Below, in pieces: positions 13,001 to 20,061 of a DNA stretch of 46,165 nt. The position numbers and the translations under genes are program-made. Under the pieces are notes generated by a model. That model was not told the origin of the DNA. It did not search any database and was given only the letters and a program-made list of their open reading frames with translations. The DNA is from Bacteroidaceae bacterium. Lineage in GTDB: Bacteria; Bacteroidota; Bacteroidia; Bacteroidales; Bacteroidaceae. Location of the stretch: positions 1 through 46,165 of the forward strand of contig JAGAAS010000026.1 of assembly GCA_017615125.1 (NCBI GenBank). The letters run 5' to 3'. Each line of letters starts with the position of its first letter. Positions within the stretch are counted from its first letter, which is position 1.

Positions 13001-15943
13001 ATGCCGAAACGAATCGTTCTCCTGCTGGCTCTCCTGCTTGTCCCCCTCTGCGTGCTGCCTCAGAAAGCGGAAGTGGATGCCCGTCTGCGCGACTATTTCC
13101 GGAACTATGAGCCCGAAACATGCCGCACAGCCCGCTCCAAGCTTGACAAGACAGAGCTGAACACGAAGGGAAAGACACTTAACATTTACACCAACGATGC
13201 GTTTGGCGAACAACCTTTCCGCAACGAGACGGTAGAGAAGATTTACAACGACATACGCACGATGATGCCTTCTCCCGTCAACCGCTATCGTATTACCGTT
13301 TACGCGGGGAAGACGGCTATCGACGACCTTGTGCCTAACGCCTATCGTACCCACAGGAAAGCCGACAGGCAATGGGCTCGTGCGGATGAGCCCGACGGCA
13401 ATGCGTGGGTTGTGAACACCTCGCGCCCCTATACCGTCTCTGAAGGGCTCGAGGGCAGGCATCTTGCTATCAACGCCAGTCACGGAGCTTATTACGCGAA
13501 TGCGGATAACAAGTGGATTTGGCAGCGCCCCGCGCTGTTTTGTACTCGCGAGGACCTGCTCACGCAGTCCATAGTGTTCCCTTACTTAATCCCGATGCTT
13601 CGCAATGCAGGTGCTGTCGTGTGGACGACAAGGGAAACCGACAGCCAGACGGAGGAGCTGATAGTAGATAACGACGAGCACGCAAGGGAGCAGGGGATGT
13701 ATATGGAGGAACGGACGAAAAAGGTCTCGTGGGTGCAGTCGTCGGCAGGATTCTCTACTCCCGACGAAGCCTTAGGTTGGCACGACAATCCGTTCGAGAA
13801 GGGAACTTCGCGTATGGCTGTCACCGCTTCCGCCAAGCGTGGGGGACAAAGCCTTTCTGCGGCTCTCTGGAGGCCTTATGTTCCCTCAGCAGGCATCTAC
13901 GCCGTATATGTGTCGTACCAGACGCACGAAACGAGCGTGCCCGATGCGCATTACATCGTGGTGCATAAAGGAGAAGTTACCCGCTTCACGGTAAACCAGC
14001 AGATGGGAGGAGGAACGTGGGTCTATCTCGGCACATTCGACTTCGGCGAGGGACTTTCCGACGACAATATGGTAGTTCTTACCAACGAGAGTGAGCACGA
14101 AGGAACGGTGAGTGCGGATGCCGTCCGTCTGGGGGGAGGAGAAGGAAACATCATGCGCGGGCCCGACAATATCATCAGCGGATTGCCCCGCTATCTGGAG
14201 GGAGCACGCTACTGGGTTCAGTATGCCGGCTTTCCCCCTGAAGACTACGAGAACAAGGGAGGAGAAAACGACTATGCCGAAGACATCAACGTTCGTTCTC
14301 ATGCTGCCAACCGTCTGCTGGGGAGCTCTTCCTACGTTCCCGATAGCGTAGGAATGGGTGTTCCTATTGAACTGGCCTTTGCCCTCCATACAGATGCAGG
14401 TATCGACACGAAAGGCATCATTGGTACGCTGGGAATCTGCACGACGGCTTTCAATGACGGGCTGCTGGGCAACGGACGTCTGTCGCGTTATGCTTCGCGC
14501 GATATGGTGGATATGGTGCAGTCGAGTTTCGTGGATGATATGAGGCACATCTATCCCGAATGGAACCGTCGCGGTATATGGGACAGGAATTACAGTGAGT
14601 CGCGCATCTGCGAAGTGCCTTCAATGATACTAGAACTGCTGTCGCACCAGAATTTCAACGACATGCGGTTTGCGCACGACCCTAACTTCAAGTTCTTTGC
14701 GGCTCGTGCTATCTATAAAGGTTTGCTGCGCTATGTGCGGGTTATGCACGGCGATAAGAAATATACGGTACAGCCCCTTCCTCCTGTTGAACTGTCGTTT
14801 GGAGCGCCTTCCGTGAATGGCGAGGAGGGCACAGCGCGCCTTTCGTGGAAAGAACAGAAAGATACGCTGGAACCATCGGCAACGCCCACAGCCTATGTCG
14901 TTTACATGCGTGTGGATGACGGCAGTTTCGACAACGGACGACTTGTGCACGGCACTCATTACGACATCTCTTTCCCTGTAGGGCATGTTGTCAGTTGTAA
15001 AGTGACGGCTGTGAACAAGGGAGGGGAGAGCTTCCCTTCGGAAACGCTTGCCTGCGGCGTAGCTCCCTCGCCAAAGGGTAGGGTGCTTGTTGTTAATGCT
15101 TTCACACGCTTGAGCGGGCCTGCTATAGTGAACAAGGGCGACAGCGTGGGCTTCCTTTTGAGTAAGGATCCCGGCGTTCCGTATATGAGTACGACAGCTT
15201 TCTGCGGAGAACAGAAGACGTTCAACCCTGCGGGCTCTCCGCTGAATCCTGATTTAAGTGAGCTGGGTGCAAGCGGTAATGAGCTGGTAGGAAAACCGCT
15301 AATGGGCAACACGTTTGACTTCGCTGCCGTGCATGGAGCTGCAGCGCTGGAGGCAGGATATTCGTTCTACTCTTCTTCCTCTGCCGCTTTTGAGAAGTCT
15401 GCCGATATGGCTTCCGAAGCCGATGTGCTGGATGTGTTTGCAGGCCTGCAGTCTTCGGCTGGCAGCAGCTATTTCTTGGGAAAGAAGGAGAAAGCCCTTT
15501 CCTCGAGCATGCAGCAACGGCTTTCCCATTGGTGCCTGAAAGGAGGGCGGCTGCTCATTAGCGGCTCGTATCTGGGCGCGGATGCTTCTCGAGACAAGTC
15601 GTTGTCGGTATTTATGCACGATGTCCTTCATTGTCAGTATGCTGGAAGCTTGCAAGGCGAAGGGGAAGTCTCTGTGCGTGTCGGCGAGGGGCTTACGCTT
15701 GCTCTTTCCAAGCCTTGGGAAGGAAGCGAGACGTATCCTGTCGTCCATCCCGAGGTGCTGAAACCAGTCGGCAAGCATTCGTCGGGCTTGTCTCCTTTCT
15801 CCTATTCTGCTGGAAATCCTGCTTCCGTAGCCTGGAAGGGCGAAGGGCGCGTGATTACGTTGGGCTTTCCCTTTGAGGCAGCAGGAAATGCCGAGAGTCG
15901 GGCAAAGGCAATGGAAATAATGCTTGACTGGCTGACAGAATAG
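13001..15943 (+). CDS. Secreted amidase-like protein with golvesin-type and Fn3-like domains (xanthan-lyase-annotated family)
   Basis: A 980-residue protein with a signal peptide (MPKRIVLLLALLLVPLCVLP). It looks like a split N-acetylmuramoyl-L-alanine amidase (Amidase_3-like) fold. INASHGAYY carries His161, LIPMLRNAGAVVWTTRETD follows, ALHTDAGID carries His463 and CEVPSMILELLSHQN carries Glu538, the expected positions of zinc ligands and catalytic Glu. A beta-sandwich resembling the golvesin C-terminal domain (about residues 280-390, AVYVSYQTHETSVPDAHY) is inserted between the halves. An Fn3-like domain (about 600-690) and a Rossmann-like C-terminal region follow. Homologues are often labelled xanthan lyase, but nothing here indicates lyase chemistry. 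The start at 13001 is chosen over 12929 because of the signal peptide and the -7 box. Substrate unknown. Confidence 0.7.
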   Translation: MPKRIVLLLALLLVPLCVLPQKAEVDARLRDYFRNYEPETCRTARSKLDKTELNTKGKTLNIYTNDAFGEQPFRNETVEKIYNDIRTMMPSPVNRYRITVYAGKTAIDDLVPNAYRTHRKADRQWARADEPDGNAWVVNTSRPYTVSEGLEGRHLAINASHGAYYANADNKWIWQRPALFCTREDLLTQSIVFPYLIPMLRNAGAVVWTTRETDSQTEELIVDNDEHAREQGMYMEERTKKVSWVQSSAGFSTPDEALGWHDNPFEKGTSRMAVTASAKRGGQSLSAALWRPYVPSAGIYAVYVSYQTHETSVPDAHYIVVHKGEVTRFTVNQQMGGGTWVYLGTFDFGEGLSDDNMVVLTNESEHEGTVSADAVRLGGGEGNIMRGPDNIISGLPRYLEGARYWVQYAGFPPEDYENKGGENDYAEDINVRSHAANRLLGSSSYVPDSVGMGVPIELAFALHTDAGIDTKGIIGTLGICTTAFNDGLLGNGRLSRYASRDMVDMVQSSFVDDMRHIYPEWNRRGIWDRNYSESRICEVPSMILELLSHQNFNDMRFAHDPNFKFFAARAIYKGLLRYVRVMHGDKKYTVQPLPPVELSFGAPSVNGEEGTARLSWKEQKDTLEPSATPTAYVVYMRVDDGSFDNGRLVHGTHYDISFPVGHVVSCKVTAVNKGGESFPSETLACGVAPSPKGRVLVVNAFTRLSGPAIVNKGDSVGFLLSKDPGVPYMSTTAFCGEQKTFNPAGSPLNPDLSELGASGNELVGKPLMGNTFDFAAVHGAAALEAGYSFYSSSSAAFEKSADMASEADVLDVFAGLQSSAGSSYFLGKKEKALSSSMQQRLSHWCLKGGRLLISGSYLGADASRDKSLSVFMHDVLHCQYAGSLQGEGEVSVRVGEGLTLALSKPWEGSETYPVVHPEVLKPVGKHSSGLSPFSYSAGNPASVAWKGEGRVITLGFPFEAAGNAESRAKAMEIMLDWLTE

Positions 15944-16015
15944 CAAGGTATCTTTTTTCGCTTTTCCTTCCATTCGGGAGGGAGGCTATCTCTCAGTTTG
16001 CGGAAAAGCAGCGAA

Positions 16016-17551
16016 TCAGGGATTTGAAAGAACGATTCGTTCGGGGAGAGTAATCTTGAAATAGGGATTGTCGACGTGCTCGGCATAGATAATGTCGATG
16101 AGCTCCTTCATAAGCTCGGGATGCTGCTCCTTTACGTCGTGGTCTTCGTGAATGTCTGTCGCCAGATTGTATAGTTCCGTCTCGCCCTTTCGCACAACGA
16201 GTTTCCAGTCGCCTTTTCGTACAGCCATCACGTTCGATTCTGCCAATTCCCAATATAGATAAGGATGGCGTGCCTGCTGCGAGTCTTTGCCCAGCAGCGT
16301 AGGAGCTATGGAGATACCGTCGAAGTATTCGGAGTAGTCGGGGCTAGGATTATGGTAGCGCCCGATATAGTTGTCAATGCCTGCAATTTCGCAGAAGGTA
16401 GGCATCAGGTCGTAGAAGGCGAAAGGCAAGTCACAGGTTGTCCCTGCGGGGATGTGCCCGGGCCAGAGGGCAATGAACGGGATGCGGATTCCTCCCTCGT
16501 AGGTGCTCCGCTTCAATCCGCGCAGTTTTCCGTCCCTGCCGAAGAATGTCGGGTCAGCTCCGCCCTCCTCGTGAGGCCCGTTGTCGCTAGTGAAGATAAC
16601 GAGCGTGTTTTCCAGCATGCCCTTTTCGCGTAGCAGAGCAATGATTTCCCCCACTTGAGCATCGAGGCGGGTTATCATTGCTGCGAATTGCGCGTGACTG
16701 TTTGTGTTGGCGTTGTAACGACTTCCTCCATCTCCCTTGTAGGCTTTCTCGGGCAGCAGTTCCCCCTCGTACGACAGCAGGATGGAGTCGCGGGGCTGCT
16801 GCAGCTCGGCATGCGGGAGCGTGTAGGTAAAGATGCCGAGCCAGGGAGTATCGTCGGACTGTCTTCGCAGCCACTCCATTGCCTCGCGATGAATGATGTC
16901 GGCGCTGTACTGCGTGCGCTTCCCATAATTCTCTCCGTACATAGGGTAGGCGATGTTGTCGTCGAGAGGGATGCGGATGACCTCCTTGTCGCCGAGCCTC
17001 CGGCTGTAGCGGTTGAGGAAGTTGGGAAAGTAGAGATGCGCCTGATATTGACAGATGTAGCCGAAGTACTCGTCGATGCCACGTTTGTCGGGCGTGTAGT
17101 ACGAGCCCTCGTAGCCCGCAGCCCATTTGCCGAACATAGCGGTGTGGTAGCCGTTGTCCTTGAAAATCTCGGGGATGATGACGTGAGCCGAGTCGTAGGG
17201 ATGCTGTCCTGTGACAGCATATTCCCTGTTGTTCCCGTAGTAGACGGTACCGCTCCAGTACTCCTTGTTGCCTCTGACGGCAGCATGCCCGCTGTGCTGT
17301 CCCGTCATCAGGCAGCAGCGCGAAGGGGCGCTCACGGGGCTGCCGCAGTAGGCTTGCGTGAAGCGCATGCCCTCGCGGGCCATCTGGTCGAGGTTAGGCG
17401 TGCGTATGAGCTGCTGCCCGTAGCATCCCAAGTCGCCGTAGCCCATATCGTCGCACATGATAAAGAGGATGTTGGGCCTTGTGCTCTCCTGCCCGTGGGC
17501 AGAGAGGGCCAGCAGGGCGCTGCCGCAGTAGGTGAGGAGTCGCGTTTTCAT
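16016..17551 (-). CDS. Secreted sulfatase, serine-type formylglycine site
   Basis: A 511-residue protein with a signal peptide (about residues 1-20, ending SAHGQ). The sulfatase core starts at once: RPNILFIMCDDMGYGDLG supplies the metal-binding Asp34 and Asp35, and SAPSR (74-78) within SPVSAPSRCCLMTGQ is the S-x-P-x-R maturation site, so Ser74 would be converted to formylglycine by an anaerobic sulfatase-maturating enzyme (not in this window). FTSDNGPHEEGG is the second metal-binding block. It would remove sulfate esters from glycans in the periplasm. No SusCD pair or glycoside hydrolase adjoins it, so the substrate is not evident. It converges on the amidase-like gene and has its own -7 box at 17584-17591. 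Confidence 0.9.
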   Translation of the reverse strand: MKTRLLTYCGSALLALSAHGQESTRPNILFIMCDDMGYGDLGCYGQQLIRTPNLDQMAREGMRFTQAYCGSPVSAPSRCCLMTGQHSGHAAVRGNKEYWSGTVYYGNNREYAVTGQHPYDSAHVIIPEIFKDNGYHTAMFGKWAAGYEGSYYTPDKRGIDEYFGYICQYQAHLYFPNFLNRYSRRLGDKEVIRIPLDDNIAYPMYGENYGKRTQYSADIIHREAMEWLRRQSDDTPWLGIFTYTLPHAELQQPRDSILLSYEGELLPEKAYKGDGGSRYNANTNSHAQFAAMITRLDAQVGEIIALLREKGMLENTLVIFTSDNGPHEEGGADPTFFGRDGKLRGLKRSTYEGGIRIPFIALWPGHIPAGTTCDLPFAFYDLMPTFCEIAGIDNYIGRYHNPSPDYSEYFDGISIAPTLLGKDSQQARHPYLYWELAESNVMAVRKGDWKLVVRKGETELYNLATDIHEDHDVKEQHPELMKELIDIIYAEHVDNPYFKITLPERIVLSNP

Positions 17552-17583
17552 AGCTGGCTATTCCGTTGGGCTGATGGTTGCGA

Positions 17584-17591
17584 CAAAGATA
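17584..17591 (-). promoter_or_regulatory. -7 promoter box of the sulfatase gene
   Basis: The minus strand reads TATCTTTG (TAnnTTTG), 32 bases before the ATG at 17551. Confidence 0.65.
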
Positions 17592-17663
17592 GGCATTTTT
17601 TCCCGAATTCCAAGCATCCGTTTCTAAAAGATTTGCCCGTTTTTCCTTCTCCAAAAATGATTA

Positions 17664-17783
17664 TTCTTTCTCCATGTTGTTGTACCTTCACGTTGGGACA
17701 GTTGAATCAACGTGTTGGGACAGTTAAATCTTCACGTTGGTACAGTTGAATCAACGTGTTGATACAACAACATGGACAAAGAA
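17664..17783. repeat. 120-bp inverted-repeat element with internal 22-bp tandem array
   Basis: The arms 17664-17684 and 17763-17783 are 21-bp inverted repeats with one mismatch; the inner 14 bp (TCCATGTTGTTGTA and its complement) pair perfectly. Between them GTTGG begins 22-bp units at 17692, 17714 and 17736, and GTTGA continues the phase at 17758. CACGTTG/CAACGTG pairs make two internal hairpins (17689-17714 and 17733-17758). It lies between two divergent promoters, so it is unlikely to be an ordinary terminator. A small non-autonomous (MITE-like) element or a regulatory hairpin is possible; no target-site duplication was established. Confidence 0.8.
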
Positions 17784-17849
17784 AAAAATCGTACGCCCCA
17801 AGCATGTCTTCTTATTTATGCTGTTTATTGCCTCAATCATTTCCGATAA

Positions 17850-17881
17850 TTTGTTTTTCTGAAAAAAACCAACTATATTTG
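17850..17881 (+). promoter_or_regulatory. Near-consensus Bacteroidetes promoter
   Basis: TTTG (17850-17853), 20 bp, then TATATTTG (17874-17881) match both boxes (-33 TTTG, -7 TAnnTTTG) with correct spacing, 23 nt before the ATG at 17905. It is the clearest promoter in the window. Confidence 0.75.
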
Positions 17882-17904
17882 CCGACAAGAAATCTTGCAA
17901 GACC

Positions 17905-18219
17905 ATGTATACTATCCAAGCAAACGAATCGGGGACTCGCTCCCTTGTCATCAGCGAGCAGCACCTTCAGACAATCGACCGTTACAACCTTTTCGACGGG
18001 CTGTGCGACAGCGTGGGCATCATCGACGAGGCTGTCCTCGACAAGCTGAAGATGACCGTTCGCTCGCTCATTCTGTCGTCCGACGGCGACAAGGAGCTTC
18101 TGGACCTCTGCTGCGATGTTATCTATCATAACAACATGAAAGCCTACGGGCTCCGCTCTCTCATCCAGCTCTATGCGAAATGGGTGGGGCAGCAGCTGGT
18201 GCCCGAAATCGAGGGATAG
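17905..18219 (+). CDS. Small conserved-looking hypothetical protein
   Basis: A 104-residue acidic soluble protein with no signal peptide or membrane segment. I do not recognise a family. The first 30 residues look beta-rich (MYTIQANESGTRSLVISEQH), and the rest looks helical (DEAVLDKLKMTVRSLILSS and MKAYGLRSLIQLYAKWVGQQ), with two adjacent cysteines in LLDLCCDVIYHN. It is probably a real gene: it has a near-consensus promoter, a short leader and a normal start, and is followed after 45 nt by the YgiQ-type gene, with which it is probably co-transcribed. Confidence 0.65.
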   Translation: MYTIQANESGTRSLVISEQHLQTIDRYNLFDGLCDSVGIIDEAVLDKLKMTVRSLILSSDGDKELLDLCCDVIYHNNMKAYGLRSLIQLYAKWVGQQLVPEIEG

Positions 18220-18264
18220 CTTCGCGCTTGTCCTTTGTAGCCTTCAGGGCCGCCAGAAACGTCT

Positions 18265-20049
18265 ATGGAGTGGCTTCCCATTTCCGTAAAAGAACTCGAC
18301 CGCAGGGGATGGTCGGTGGATGATTTGGATATCGTCTTTTTCTCGGGCGATGCTTACGTCGATCATCCGTCATTCGGCACAGCCCTCCTGGGACGTGTGC
18401 TGGAGGCAGAAGGATACAAGATAGCTATCGTTCCGCAGCCCAACTGGCAGGACGACTTGCGCGACTTCCGCAAGTTCGGACGCCCGCGTCTTTTCTTTGC
18501 CGTCAGCGCGGGAGTGATGGACTCGATGGTAAACAAGTATACGGCTGGGCGGAGGCTTCGTTCGGAAGATGCCTACACGCCTGACGGGAGGCACGACAAG
18601 CGCCCTGAGTATCCGACGATTGTCTACACGCAGATTCTCAAGCGGCTCTATCCCGATGTTCCGGTTGTCGTGGGAGGTATTGAGGCTTCGTTGCGGCGCG
18701 TCACTCATTATGACTATTGGCAGGAACGGCTGCGTCCTTCCATCCTCGTTGACAGCGGTGCCGACTACCTCATCTACGGGATGGGCGAGCTTCCCCTCAC
18801 GGAGCTGGCTCGGCGGATGGCTGCGGGAGAGAGTGCGCATGATGTGCCGCAGGTAGCGTATCTGGCAGACAAAATGCCCGAGGGCGACGATGATGTGGAG
18901 CTGGCTTCGCACGAGACTTGTCTGGCTGACAAGCGGGCTCAGGCACAGAACTTCCGCATCATAGAAGAGGAGTCGAACAGCCTTCGTGCGCATCGCCTTC
19001 TCCAGCGGGTGGGGAAGAAGGTGGTTGTCATCAATCCTCCTTTTCCCCCTATGACGACAGAGCAGCTCGACAAAGTGTATGAGCTTCCCTTCACGCGCCT
19101 CCCTCATCCGCGATACAAGGACAAAGTCATTCCCGCCTACGAGATGATAAAACACTCGGTGACTATCCATCGGGGCTGTTTCGGGGGATGTGCATTCTGT
19201 ACCATCTCGGCTCATCAGGGGAAGTTCATCCAGAGCCGCTCGGTGGAGAGCGTCGTGCGCGAGGTGAAGGCCGTAACGCAGATGCCCGACTTCAAAGGAT
19301 ACATTTCCGACTTGGGAGGCCCTTCGGCGAATATGTATCGAATGGGCGGCAAGGACAAATCGTTGTGTGCCCTTTGTCGGCGCCCCAGCTGTCTTCATCC
19401 TTCCGTCTGCCGCAATCTGGATGCCAGCCATCAGCCTTTGTTGGCTCTCTATCGCGCTGTGGATGCGGTGCCGGGCGTGAAGAAAAGTTTCATCGGCAGC
19501 GGAGTACGCTACGACTTGGTTTTGGCAAGTGCCGATGGGGAGAAGTATGCCCGGGAGCTGATAACGCGACATGTGAGCGGGAGGCTGAAAGTAGCCCCCG
19601 AGCATACGTCCGACAGCGTGCTGATGTTTATGCGCAAGCCGTCGTTCCGTCAGTTTGAGGCGTTCAAGAAGCTCTTCGATCGTATCTGCAAGGAAACCAA
19701 CCTGCGTCAGCAGCTGATACCTTATTTTATTAGCAGTCATCCCGGCTGCACGGAGGAAGATATGGCTGAGCTTGCTGTTATCACCCGTCGGCTCGACTTT
19801 CATCTCGAGCAAGTTCAGGATTTCACGCCTACTCCGATGACTGTGAGCACGGAAGCTTGGTATACGGGGCTTCATCCTTATACGTTGCAGCCCGTCTATA
19901 GCGCTCATACCCCGCAGCAGAAGGAGGCCCAGCGCCGTTTCTTTTTCTGGTACAAGCCTGAGGAACGCCGAGCTATCATTGCCGCGCTGCGTCGCATGGG
20001 ACGGGCAGACCTTATCCCCAGATTGTTTGGTAATAACTACAAAAAATAA
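18265..20049 (+). CDS. YgiQ-family radical SAM protein
   Basis: A 594-residue cytoplasmic protein. The N-terminal 280 residues form the UPF0313/YgiQ-type region (LDIVFFSGDAYVDHPSFGTA, GGIEASLRRVTHYDYWQ). The radical SAM core begins at HRGCFGGCAFCTIS, with Cys305, Cys309 and Cys312 as the CxxxCxxC ligands of a [4Fe-4S] cluster. GPSANMYRMGG and a Cys-rich stretch (CALCRRPSCLHPSVC, about 368-383) follow and may bind a second cluster. The reaction of this widespread family is unknown to me. It follows the 104-residue hypothetical protein and is followed after 12 nt by a secreted PI-PLC-like gene. Confidence 0.9.
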   Translation: MEWLPISVKELDRRGWSVDDLDIVFFSGDAYVDHPSFGTALLGRVLEAEGYKIAIVPQPNWQDDLRDFRKFGRPRLFFAVSAGVMDSMVNKYTAGRRLRSEDAYTPDGRHDKRPEYPTIVYTQILKRLYPDVPVVVGGIEASLRRVTHYDYWQERLRPSILVDSGADYLIYGMGELPLTELARRMAAGESAHDVPQVAYLADKMPEGDDDVELASHETCLADKRAQAQNFRIIEEESNSLRAHRLLQRVGKKVVVINPPFPPMTTEQLDKVYELPFTRLPHPRYKDKVIPAYEMIKHSVTIHRGCFGGCAFCTISAHQGKFIQSRSVESVVREVKAVTQMPDFKGYISDLGGPSANMYRMGGKDKSLCALCRRPSCLHPSVCRNLDASHQPLLALYRAVDAVPGVKKSFIGSGVRYDLVLASADGEKYARELITRHVSGRLKVAPEHTSDSVLMFMRKPSFRQFEAFKKLFDRICKETNLRQQLIPYFISSHPGCTEEDMAELAVITRRLDFHLEQVQDFTPTPMTVSTEAWYTGLHPYTLQPVYSAHTPQQKEAQRRFFFWYKPEERRAIIAALRRMGRADLIPRLFGNNYKK

Positions 20050-20061
20050 CTGCATCACACC

